Origin: Synchiropus splendidus
Taxonomy: Eukaryota; Chordata; Actinopteri; Syngnathiformes; Callionymidae
Length of the DNA: 64,000 nucleotides
Assembly: GCF_027744825.2 (NCBI RefSeq)
Contig: NC_071351.1
Location: 12,907,501-12,971,500, forward strand
Direction of reading: 5' to 3'
Positions 37,808 to 49,800 of the stretch are shown here, piece after piece. The notes under the pieces are model-generated. The model did no database searches, was not told the origin of the DNA, and saw only the letters and a list, made by a program, of their open reading frames with translations. Position 1 is the stretch's first letter, and each line of letters begins with the position of its first letter. The translations under genes and the position numbers were made by a program.

Positions 37808-39518
37808 TATTTCCGTTGTGTTCCGGTCTCTCAGGCCATATGATAGACTCAGAAGTGTCTCACGTGGATGTAAATGTCGTGATGACCACGCGTCAGAAGG
37901 AATGGCTTAAGTGAAGACTTGTGCAGCTTTTCAATATCATATTTCTGCCGGCGAAAGAGTTGGTACTCGAGATGCACTACCTCTATATAATGAACCTGAA
38001 AACTGACGTTTAAATCCTCTGTTTTCAGAATGACTGAAGTGTTTTTAAATGAACACACATGTAAGTTCATCCCTCCTGAAGCTCTTTGGAGAGCATCTCT
38101 GCACTTGGATTTAACTCCATTGCCAGGCGATAATTTAACCCGTTGACTCATGAAAGTTTTATGAATAATAAACCAAGTCATTTCCGCTACTTAAGATGGC
38201 TTTTAATGAATTAAACAGTCCCTGGATGGGTGACCCGCAGCGGAAGACAAAGAGGTTGCATAAATGACACTTATCTGATAGACTGTCCTTAATTCAAGCA
38301 CGACAAGTCACCAGAGGGAGAGGGCGTTCATCCATCATGGAAATGGAAGCTGCACTTCATGTGAAGACTTTTATCAAGTAAACATTCACCCCCTTCCCTT
38401 CACAAGTGGACACTCATCTTATTGATTTTCTCTTTGGTGTGGTCACTCACTGCGGAGCGTCTCAACTTACCTGGCTCTGACAGGACAATGCTGCGACGGA
38501 AGGTCATTCAAGGACAGATTAGGATTATCATTCCTGACTTTCTTTTCATACTTCGCCAACTCCCGTGCACATTCCGATCCCTGTGTTGATACAGCTGGCG
38601 ACGGCAACAGCCTCTCGGACAGGATATTAATCTCCGGCTTGTTTCTGTCTATTTTCATTGTGCATTTGCGGATTACTTGGAAATGTATTTAAGTCGCGCA
38701 TCCAAGTGTGTGTGCACGCTCAGCACACTGGGAGTTTGCGGTGTTAGCGCCGCCACTGTCTGAGCCCTGGTAATTACTGTGGTTCACTGCCTCTGTTGAA
38801 GTCAATGAAGCTGAACTCATTGTGTCTCTCTGTACATGGAAGACACAGGCAGCGCCTTGTTTCCTCTCACTCACCTCCACAGTTGTGTACTTCCAGGTGT
38901 AATTAAACTTCTTAAAAATATCCATGTATTCTGCGTTGAAATTCAATAGTGCCTTCTGTTGAAAGTGGCTAACAGCAGCCTAATCAAATTTTCAGCTGGA
39001 AGGATTCTTCATGAAAGTTTAATGCGTTTTAGTTGGAAAACGAATTAGTCACCATTCTTATTTCTTTTTATTAAATGCCACGTGGATCCCCTTCAGCTGT
39101 GTGTACAGTCACTCTGCTACAGCACTTCTGAGAGGAGGAAGGAAATGACACCCCGAATGTTGTTTTTTCCTCTTTTAAGCAACGGCAAGAGTCAGTTTTG
39201 GCCTCATCCAATTGTTTGATGTGGTTGAGAACCATAGGGAGTCAATCACCCACTGAAGCTTAAATGAATATGATCAACATGTTATGAAACTCCATACATA
39301 ATTTTTAATATGAGTGTACTTTACTATTAAAAATAAAGGCTTGAGAAGGAGCGATTCTAATTGCACTTCCTGTAACTGTTTGGATGAAATTTAAAAAATG
39401 AAAAGAAGCAAATTAAACTTGTGAAATGTTTCTATTATAAAAATATGGAAGTCGTAATGCCCAACAGTAGAATATTTCTGCATGTTCAGTTTCATAGTTT
39501 CACACCAGGCTTCAGGCT
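37808..39518. other. Intronic stretch, no feature recognised
   Basis: No repeats or exons that I can name. Confidence 0.4.
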
Positions 39519-39675
39519 TCTAGCAAGAAGGGCGTCTGGGCGTCTGCAAAACATGAAAAAATGGACACCCGATTCTCGACCGTAGATGCCGCCATATGCC
39601 AGCGTAATCTGGTGGCCAAGTTATGGTCGGAAATCGGCCGTCCATTTTTTCACGTTTTGCAGATGCCCTCCTAGC
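39519..39675. mobile_element. Palindromic MITE-like element, copy B
   Basis: The arms begin GGGCGTCTGCAAAACATG (39538) and, on the other strand from 39668, GGGCATCTGCAAAACGTG. They stay complementary for about 44 bases (roughly 37 matches), through GAAAAAATGGAC and CCGATT to a GACC. The core (AGATGCCGCCATATGCCAGC, then GTAATCT) is the reverse complement of copy A's core with few changes, so the two copies are inverted relative to each other. Outside the arms both ends carry CTAG (TCTAGCAAGAAGGGCG and GCCCTCCTAGCT), which probably marks the true termini. The left arm has a tandem GGGCGTCT duplication that is also seen in copy A. Confidence 0.75.
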
Positions 39676-41239
39676 TAAAAGCCAGCCAGGCTTGCGACGG
39701 CTGGATGGATCATAGTAGGTCAGAAGGGCAGCATCGGGCTCCGGGGTCGCACTTTGCTTTGCGTCAAATGCCTTGCAAGTAACACGAGCTGCTGGACACT
39801 TTAAAGGTTCCTGGATTAGTTGGTTGTCATTCAGGGACTACGACTGTGCTTGTAAAGAACGGCCGCGGCGTGCAAACTGTATTTTGTGTTGATGAAACAT
39901 TTGTCCTTTGTTCCCCATTTTCCACGACCTCCTGGGATATCGGCCTTCTAAACTCGGCCAGCAGGAACAGACGTTCACACTCAAAGGCTAATGGAATGCA
40001 TGATTCTGCCGAGAGCTTCGTTGCCTTTTCGTTGTTGCACTGCACTGCTCCTTTATTCATGCCCCAATGAGGTGGTTTTAGAAATGGTTATTTGCCTCTG
40101 CGTGTCAGTCGGGTGGCTGCGGCGGCTCAAATGGAGAAAGGCTGCAGGGAGGCCACAAAGCACAATCACATTGTCATCCTTTAATGGAGGCCAGGGACTC
40201 GTCATGTCTCATGCTCTTCTTTACAATAGTCATGGTCTGTCTTAAGACTCATTTATTGTTTCCCCAGGCTGTGTTGTGAAAAAACAACTCTAATGATCAT
40301 GGTATTACCCAGTGGGTTTTGGAGACTGAAAGAAAAAAAAATGTCTTTGCATAACCTCCCGAATGACCTCGGGGTGTCAAGCAACCTGTTGAAGACGGAA
40401 GTGTTTTTCAAAGGACACCTTCAAATACTCATTTATCAGCAAAAAACAGCCTTCAGGAAGTCATGAATGGATTTTATGTGAAATTGAAGTGAACATGTTT
40501 GACTCCATTAGAGCGGCTGAATTATTACTCTGACTCTGTTCATTTTTTAGCAGCTGTTTCAGTGCCTCACTTCACTTGGTCGTGCATTTTTTTTTCTTTT
40601 CTACCTTGTGACCGCAGTAATCGTGACATCATTTGATAAAACGTCTCAGAGCCTGGGGAAATTTAAGATAACCGACAAGGAGAAACGCGCAATCATGGAT
40701 GGCGAGGGTCTGAGAAAAGTTAATTTGCTCTGGTAAATACCATTGTAATTAGCCGTAGCGTATAATTTCCTAATTTGGTTTGACATTTTAGAGAGTAGCT
40801 GGAGGTGTGGGGAGCAGTTTACAGAATCCTCGTGTTAACTCACTTCCAACTTCCTTTTATTTTCCGTGCGGCCTTGCCACTTTAGGGGAGTCATTGCAAA
40901 GTCTTTGGCCTTGGTGACTCATTTTCATGCAAAGCTCTTTTTCTCCGGAAACGCTTCAAACTGTATCTTGTTTTCCTTTCGCTTCGAGTTTGTTTCTTTT
41001 TGCAGCTTCACAGAGAAATACTGTGTCGCGATTAAATCATGAAATGTAGCTTCATTTTATTGTGGGATTGATTTACAATTGTGAGTCAAATAATTCACCA
41101 TGTTTTCAATGTTGGAAACGTCTGGATTTGGAACATAAACCTGAATAGATGAAGACATGTTTTACAGTGCATCAACCAATCAGAGCACAGACTTTACGGA
41201 TGCAGGGGCAGCTAAACGGAAGAGATGCTGATCCTAGCA
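39676..41239. other. Intronic stretch, no feature recognised
   Basis: No supported feature. Confidence 0.4.
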
Positions 41240-41242
41240 GTT

Positions 41243-41490
41243 GCTTACATTCTTACCATACTCATCCAAATCTTTTGTTACATTTAAGTCAAGTGGCGTT
41301 TCCAATCCGCCATATAAAGATTCATCTAACTTGAGACCCGCCTCTAGATTGGCAGGTGTCACCAAGTCACCTTTAGATCTATATGGCGTGCGACTTCTCA
41401 TGACTCCCAGCCGATGGCACTTTTCCTTCCACACCGTAATCCTGACATCAAGTATATCACAGGTGTCCTTTTTTGCAAAAATTCCTAGAT
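41243..41490 (-). pseudogene. Unidentified reading frame, possibly a decayed coding fragment
   Basis: The minus strand is open from about 41490 to 41234 without an internal stop. It reads FAKKDTCDILDVRITVWKEK near its start and LYGGLETPLDLNVTKDLDEY near its end. Composition is charged and protein-like. I recognise no domain. The + strand is also open across the same span, which argues for chance. There are no convincing splice sites at either end. Listed because its composition differs from most frames here. Confidence 0.25.
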
Positions 41491-41573
41491 AACAAAGTCA
41501 TGGCTTCTGAGCTGAGAAACTATTGGGCGGGAGTCGTGCGTCCGCCGTGTTGGAATCACCCTGGTGATGAGTT

Positions 41574-41880
41574 TCAGTGGTTATTTATGAGGGCATGCTT
41601 TGTTAGGGCGACGACTTCTTCTTCGTGAGCTCTCCTCCCTTTCACCTTGAGCATCCTCCATATTGACACCCTTCCTTTTCCTTTCCTCCGAATGTCTTCC
41701 CTTTTGCTCCTCTCCACATGGCCAAGCCACCTGAGTCTGGCCTCCCTGAGTTTCACCCTGGACTTTTTGACTGTCAAACCTGGGCCTTTCTGGAGCTTCC
41801 AGTCTTTCATAGCCTGCTGAGGGAGAAGAAGTTTTTGCATCTCATGTATATTGACAGCCAATAGTAAACAGTCGTCGCTA
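41574..41880 (-). mobile_element. Possible LINE C-terminal fragment
   Basis: The minus-strand frame contains KLREARLRWLGHVERSKRED at about 41755-41696. This resembles the [RK]-L-[RQ]-W-[LFY]-G-H-[VL] box found downstream of the reverse-transcriptase domain in several animal non-LTR retrotransposons. The residues after it are basic and unremarkable. No FADD box is nearby, so it is a short relic whose family cannot be named. Confidence 0.5.
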
Positions 41881-41989
41881 ACCATTCCTTGTTGACTGCA
41901 GCGTTTCTGAGAATCCAATAATCTCTGCAGTTGAAAGGAGATCAAAAACGAAAGGAGGAAAAAAACCAGCGCCATCCCTCTATTCATCT

Positions 41990-44900
41990 GGCCTTGGCTG
42001 TCTCTAGATCAATCTCTGTGTTTCCTGCATTCACATCCCTATTTTTGTCTTCTCTTATACAAAACGCTTTCCTCCTATTTATTCATTCAGGTCGTCTTGT
42101 TGCAGCAGTTGACTTTCAGGATTCTTTCCGTGATCGTTCCTGCGGTTTGTCTTCACAAGCTGAACCTTTTGACCTTCTCGATTTCCCCCAACCATGAAAT
42201 CACTGTGGGGTAGCTTCACTGTCTTACCTGTCTCTTTGGTGGAGCCCCAGTCAGCAGTTTTTTTTTCTCCTTCATGTGAAGTCTGAGGGAAGAAACCAGT
42301 GGCAGGTATATCAAACTCATCTGGAAAAAGAACCAAAGCTTGCGGTGTCAGCCACAAACATCAAAGATACCCTCGCCAGGGGATAAACACCGCGATCAAT
42401 GCAGAGGGCTGTGTATGAGTGAGACTGCCAGTGCCATGGTTGGTGGTTTGTTTTTAGGATTCAAGCAAGCCTCTGTTTATCCCGAAGGAGTTCAACTCCC
42501 GCTTCAGCACCCACTGAACTTTGACATATTGGACCATTTGTAGCACTGGGGATATAAGCAAAGTGAGCGGCCATTTTACACTGAGGGAATTGTGCTGCTC
42601 AGGTCTCTATGGGTTTCATGTTTGCCAGTGTTTGTAGCGCTCTCATTATCCAACTCTTCACCAGGTCATTACAGCCTTGTTTTGATTGGAAAGCCTTTAA
42701 TTAGTTGCTCATTAGCATTGTTTAATTAAACTCACCCCACGCCTTTTAAAACATAGCGATGCTGTTTGTCCATTTTATTAGATCATCAAGAGAAGATGTG
42801 TGACCGCCGGCGAGTCAGTGGAAGATGACGGTCGGAGCCTGATATTGAGGCGACGTGTCTGCAACTAAGAAAGGATCCGACTGCATGAAACTACAGTGCT
42901 CATGCACTGAAAGACTCAATGGATCTCCAGGGGATGAAAAGTAGTGGGATAAATAAAACAAAGTTTTATAACAGATTTGAGGGAAAATGTAGGAAACAAC
43001 CTGTTTGAAAGAAAGGCCTTCAGAACTTCACAGTGGAGTAGCTGGAAAAGACAGATGGCAGAGAATGCCAAATGCTTTAGCAAAGGCTCTTGCATTACTT
43101 TTTTGTCTGTCAAGCTCTTTCCTCTGTCATTCTGTGTCTGTCTGCTGCCTGGTTATTTCTCTATTCTCCGTCTTTCAGTCTCCTGAAATCTTTCATGCAG
43201 CCTTCCGCCTGAATTCTCCCCTACACTTCTACAATTCTTTATCTCGGCTTATTTTCTCTTTCAGTCCTTGTCCAGCTCCAGTGAGTGATCGCCGGTGCAG
43301 TTCATGGGTGGATTTGTTTGCGCTTGTGCGTACATATGGACACAAGTCCAACAGTCAAGGTTTTGTTTTCCCCTCACGTTCTGGTGGAGAGTGACCGAGA
43401 ACAAAGCGTCAAGTGTCTGAGGGTGGAAAGAAAGCCTTCCCGAAGTGCCAGTCCGGCGGTGAGATCTAAAACACAGGGAGTTCATAGCTATGGCCACTGG
43501 CTGAAGGCTGTTGATGGAATAAAAAAAAAGTCTACCGAAGCAACATCACAATTGGGGACAAGCCAGAGCTCCAAAAATCATATGACACTTACTAGAGCAT
43601 TTAAAATCACCATTTCTTCTACCGAAGGTGTCAAGTGGACTTTTGTGTGTGGCTGGTGATGCCATCTGAGTTGCATGCTGATGCTATAGGCAACTGAATT
43701 TGAATCAAACATTTCCCCACCTGCAACATTTCCTGACACTGTTTCTTCACTCCCATGGCGTAATACATTGACATGGACGTTTGCGTCCTACGCCAAAGGT
43801 AGCCGTCCATGTTGCATGTTGACACATAGGCATTTCAGTGGAGTAAAAATACGTTTTCCTTCCCATGAATTGTTCCAGGTGGGGATGTGGATCACCCCTT
43901 ATTGTATTATAAGTGACGGAATATATAGTGTGCCATAGTCACACAAGGTACTCCATGTGTCAAGTGACACTGTATCATGATCCTCTCACCTGAACAATTG
44001 TTTTTGAATGTCAGGAAATGCTGACAAACTCAGGGAAGACATTTGATTCCATTAATACCCCATTGGAGGCAAACTTAATAATTGTCAATATGTGGTTCAA
44101 TGAAATTTTCACATTGAAAATTGGAGCTAGAATAGGTGATGCGCCATATACAACTGTGTGTGGCACAAGCAAGTTCCGGAATAGCCACTTGCAGTACCAC
44201 TGACGTAATTGCTATGAAAGATTTGAATGTTTTTTTTTTTTTATTTAAAGCTCCTTTTCCATAGACAAAGCTCTTAATATAATTGAGGCTTTTGATATTC
44301 ATTTCAGTCTTTGTCACATGACATTGGTCCAGCGTCATGTCGCATGCTCACAGTGCTGATGTACCTGAAAGCTTATATTGAATTAAGTCATCCTGTGTCT
44401 AAACCCCTTCGCTCTCACATCCTCCTCGAGCTGAGCCTTCTTCTCTAATTCTCTTCCTATGCTGCACCTGCATATACATTAACCTGCCATCGTCTCTCTT
44501 CTCTTCAACATGAATTTAGTCTGCGCACATCCGTCGCTCATCACCTTCTCCCTTTATCCTGGAATTGAGGAGCCAGCCGCGATGCACACGGCAGCACTTC
44601 ACTCTCTAAATTAGAATAAGTCAGCAGCATTTGTTCTCCACCAAAGCTTCCCAACACTTATGGACGCTTTATTCAAAGCACAGAGTTTGAGGATTCGTAT
44701 GATCAAACATCAGTCAAAAATGGCTCCACTAAAAGCTTTTGAACAAAGGTGGCGACAGAAAATGCATATTTGATAAAAATAGAAGCTGGACTCCCCGTTT
44801 AAAAGTGGATGTGTAGCACTATGCAAATATATATACACACAACTCTCCCAACTTCAGCCGCTCTGACGCCTTTTTTTGTGTGCGTTGTAGATTTTAAAGA

Positions 44901-46317
44901 CGTTTTCACGGGTGAGTGGGGGGCAGCAAAAGCTCGCTGATGCATCACGCTCATTTAATGTAACATTTAAAGGAACCAGTCTGCAAGAGTTGCCAGAAGC
45001 ACAATGGAGGAGGGATTGAAAAGGGGTGGAGAAAACGGCGGCGTGGCATCGTCAGCAGTTTCCGTTGACTAGACAGCGTGTGAGAAAATGAGAGATAAGC
45101 CAGAAGCCATCAATTCATTACTTCACGTATTACTCATTTTCTGCTCTCCCTATACATCGCTGTAACACCACTCCATCAATTCTTCCTTGATCTCTCCCTT
45201 GCTGAACATGAACCTGGATTCTGAGGAGTCTTGCAAATCACGCTGAGCGAATGTTTCCTGCCGCTTATTGACAAGTCAGACTTCATGCGTGCGTGTGTTG
45301 GGAGTTCAAAGGGGCAGGGTGTGGAGCAGGTTCAGGGTTTTCTTGCACCATCAGCAGGGCTATATTGGCTCTGGCAGAGATGCTTCTCAGCGATTTCTGC
45401 CATATAAAGAGTTAAGATGGCTCCGCTCTTGACTTCTGCTAATCCTATTACTTGTGAGTGCTGCTCTTAGTGGGCTCCAACCTTACTTTTATTGGAAATC
45501 CTCTGGCGTTATAAAGCCTTTTAGCCTTTGGCGGGCTATTGCCCTCGTAAATCTAGTTCCAAGTCCTGGAGCTATTCCCTCATATTTGTACCATCACAGT
45601 GTTATTTAAACTGTAAACTCCCTTCATATACTGACAGAGTCCTTGTGGGTGACATCTTTGTGTGACGCAGGATTCAATAATTGCTGAGTAAAGCTCACAT
45701 TTGGAGTGATGTTCTGACAATTATGTGACAGCAGAATGCAACATAAGGCTTTTTTTTTGACACACTATGAGTGCACATGCTGTGCGGTCATCCTCACACC
45801 TGAGTGGTGCCTAGTCTCCTGCAACTAAAGTCACTCCCTCCAGCTTCTCAAGTCGCCTTAGAAAAGTAAATAATATGCGGGACTTAAGCTAGTGGAAAGT
45901 CCACATGGCGGCTCAGTGAGGCCGAATTGTCTATTGAAATCCAAAAATGTTATAGATGGGGCCTTTTCTGGCTCCATTAGATCATTCGGAGGTGCCATCA
46001 GCTCAGTCTTGAATGTGAGATGATCTTCAAATCTGTGCTCTGATTGGTTAACATGTCACACCAGGGATCAGATTCTTCAACTGGAGCATTTGAAGTAGCT
46101 GAAATGTGTCACTGGAAATGCACAGAAACATGTTGCATCCCATGTTGTCGGGTGACAGTTGGTCACACGGAATTGCACCGCTGCATGCGCTTTCTGTATA
46201 TCAGTTGCTTTTGGTGCGTGCATCGTATTTGTTGTGAGCATTCCACTTGAGTCTATAAACAAAAATATACACGTATAGCAGACTGTAAAAATACTGTAAA
46301 CTATACAACTGACAACG
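41990..46317. other. Intronic stretch, no feature recognised
   Basis: Pyrimidine-rich tracts ending in AG occur (for example before 43265), but the following sequence does not fit the expected cadherin exon. A T-run lies near 44230-44242. Confidence 0.4.
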
Positions 46318-46889
46318 CGGAGAAGCAGCGGCTCTACTTCGAGTCTCTCCCGAGTGACTGAACTTCTCATGGTATCTCGAAGGAAGACGCCCGCCACCCG
46401 TCGCAGAAAACTCATTTCAACCGCTTGTGTCCGGGTTCTTATTCTTTCGGTCATGACCCACAGCTCATGACCATAGTTGAGGGTTGGGACGGAGATTGAT
46501 CGGCAAATTGAGAGGTTTGCCTTTTGGCTCAGCTCTCTCTTACACACAACAGTGCGGTAGAGCAACTGCAATACTGCCCTTGCTGTGTCGCTGACCAATC
46601 TCGAACTCCCTTACCGCCCCCACTTGAGAACAAGACAGACAAGACAAGACACTCATTCCTCAAAGAGAGAGCAATCCACCCTTTTCCAGTTGAGAACCAT
46701 GGCCTTGGACTTCAAGGTGCTGATCCACATCCTAGCCGCTTCACACTCAGATGCAAACCAATCCAGCGAGAGTTGATGGTCGCACCCTGATGAAGCCATG
46801 CAAACCACATCATCTGCAAATAGCAGTGACTGAATCCTCAGGTCACCAAACCGCAAACTTTCCCCACCAGAGCTGCGCCTCAAAACCAA
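46318..46889 (-). mobile_element. Truncated LINE reverse-transcriptase fragment
   Basis: On the minus strand, 46889-46653 encodes FGDLRIQSLLFADDVVCMAS, which includes the FADD catalytic box, and then CEAARMWISTLKSKAMVLNW. After a stop and about 50 bases of unrelated sequence, the same frame resumes (46598 down) with VVCKRELSQKANLSICRSIS, VPTLNYGHELWVMTER, FLRRVAG and SSVTRERLEVEPLLLRV. Homology stops at about 46318. This protein type is very frequent in fish genomes. The segment that normally joins the two blocks is missing, so there is an internal deletion plus truncation at both ends. Clade not assigned (RTE/Rex3-like is possible). Confidence 0.85.
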
Positions 46890-49800
46890 AACAGCATGTA
46901 AACCAAAAACAGGATTGATGTTTCCTTCCTGACTAACTCAGATTAAAACAACCAAAGTCAAACTGAAACCAACTCTGTCCGTAATGCCTCTAATTTCCTG
47001 TTAAGCTGATCTTTAAGTACTTGTACTTTATCACTGTCACGATACCAACGAGTAAACTCACTGTTTCACCTCCTCTCGCCTCCATCCGCACATTGGCTAA
47101 TTCATCTCATTTCCGTCTGGGGGTTACTTTTATCTCCCGCTTTCCTATGTTAGCCTCCGCAGCGTCAGACGAGTGCTGCCGGCTGCTCCGTATTCAGGGG
47201 ATGTTGTGCCTCTGGTGGAGAGTGATTGTGCCAGTGGCAAGGAGGTCAATTGGAAGAAATTGTGTTGCACCCACTGTGGAGCTGCAGCGAGGGGGAACAA
47301 ACTGGATATTAGCCCGATCCATGTAGGCTGGCATGTTTACACCATCTATCCCCCACCACTTCCACCACCCACTCACACAAAGGCACTTGCACATCTCTGC
47401 AGTTTGGTCAGCAGCTGACAGGGAGGACGACATTGTCCGGGGCCTTATGAAATCTTGTCGTACTTTGGTGTAAATGTGGATGAGATTTCTAAATAAGGAA
47501 CACCGGCGCGTCTATACCCGCTATCTAGTTTTCCAGCACATAGAAAACCACACTCCTTGAATGGAGCTGGGTCAGCGGTTCTGAGTGATTCATTCAAAGT
47601 ACTACTTTATTTTGTCAAGGTAAGAGCTGAGTCTGTAGTTGAGTGGGATACATTGTAAAGCCTCGAAAATTCAAAGGTCAGCAGGTAATGTCTTTACACC
47701 CATGCTACAGAAGGCTGTTCTGTGAGCCAAAAGCTTCAGAATACATCTGTTCGCCCTCTTTTTTTTTTTTTTTGCTTAAAGACAAGCCTTGCTGGATCGG
47801 TAGTCCGAATTTCTCCCGGAGCAGGAAGTTGAGCAAGTAAACGTGAGTCATAATTTATCACTGGAGCTCTATCTGTAGGCGTACACATACTAATGAAGTT
47901 TGACACCAACAATTTCCAGATGAGGCCTTTTGTTGTGGTGATGAGTAATTAACATCAGCCTACAAAGATGTTGGTGTGAATATTTAATCATTACAAACCC
48001 GGCCGTGTTAAAACTACAGCTCATGTATAATGCATGCTAAGTGACAGCGATTGGAGCGTCTCTCCTCCATATCTATAATTCGCCTCACCATCCTTCCCCC
48101 AGGTGAATTATGCTGTGAAGAAGCTATTGTGAAGGTGCTCTTCCGAGCCCTTTATTCAATGTTTTAATGTTGTGTACTGCATTATGTATTGATGTAACAT
48201 CCACAGCAATAAGGACTGAGCCTCTGTTTAATTCAATTACAGGCGTGGGTGTTGTAAAAAATACACCTAACCTCATTGTCTCTGCTGTCTAAACTGGGAT
48301 GCCGCTTCCTCAGCTCCAAGTTTCCCTCACCTTTCCTGCAACTGCTTCCCTTTCGTTTCTCACCATTCCATTCTTTTCTAACTAAGTTGCTCGGCCACAC
48401 ACCGGCTCTTCAGCCTCTCTCTCTCTCCAACTCGCACAATGACTTCTCAATCCTCCCACACTTTTTGCTACAGAACACCACTGCATTTGTTTCCTCAAAG
48501 ATGCCTGTGAACAAAAACCATCATCCAGGAAGCAGGTATTACCAGATTGGATTCTGTCATGTTGCGAGCACTCACTGCGGTGAAAAGGAAAGATGGATGG
48601 AGTGATTATCAAAGAACACATTGTTTGACATTTAGCTGTTAGTTTTGGAAATTATTTCCGATTTCCTTCCGGGTTTTCAGAGTAGTGTTTTTCTGGAGCA
48701 GAAATGGATTGTGCTCAGCGTCTTGTTCTTGCTCAAACGCACGTCCTCACTCAGCATGTTTTTTTTTTTTTGTCTGGAGACAGAATTGATCTATAATAAC
48801 AGAGCTTGGCTAAATTTTTCACATTCACAAGCACTTTTCTCATCAATATGTCCGCGTGGGTTCCGAGATTTTGCGAATTGCATTTATCAAATCCAAACTT
48901 TGTTTTGAGGAGCGTTGCACCTTGTGAGTGGTAGCAAGTAGAGAGACAAGATTATTTGTGCACAGTGCTCGATGCTTCCCTGAAAAGACGTGCGTGTGTG
49001 AGTCATTGTGAATCGTATTCTTCTCAGTTAAGTTTAATTCCTACTTGTAACCAGCTATTTATTAGCTTCAATCTGTTGGTGTTTTCAGGTTTGAATCGAG
49101 TATGTGTAGAGTTTAGCCACTTCACCACTGTGGCTCAATAGGCTAAATGTATTGTTTCATCTCGCATAATTTTGTTTGTTGTGCGCTTAACGGAACTACT
49201 CAGGACTCCCTCAAATGATCCTGTCTTCGAGTCAAAATACTGAATGATAAAAAGAAAAAAACATACTTAAGGACATGGAAAAAATTCAAATGTATGTATG
49301 GATTTTATGCCATACATTTCTCTCCGGTTTCCTCCCTGCCTCACACTCCCAGTTGCGACAAGTCTCCCCCAACATGACTTCAGTTGGGTGAAAAGTGGAT
49401 GAGAATGAGAGGCGACTGTTGTATGAACCCTCCCACTCAGAGCAAAATGAGGTGCACAAGCTAACAGAAGATTTATTAATTGTGACTCAGATTGTCCACC
49501 ACGATCTAGATCCCTGATTTCAAGGGATGCTTGTGAAAAAACAACAGCAAGACCTTTTCTTTTTTTTTTTTTTCTGCACTGCCCGTCAAAACAGATTAAC
49601 CTGGAGCAGGCGAATGCTAATGCCTGCTGTTTTCAAGTCTTAACTTGAGAGAATGAGTCAGCCTAGTTAAGGTGCTGCTCCTGTCACCCTGGCTTTGGCA
49701 CGGGCTCAAGACAAATCCGAGTGTGTGTGACATGGCGCAGCGCTTCATGACACGCTAATGACTAAAACGCCGTGGAATTAATGGTTATTTCCTTGGAACT

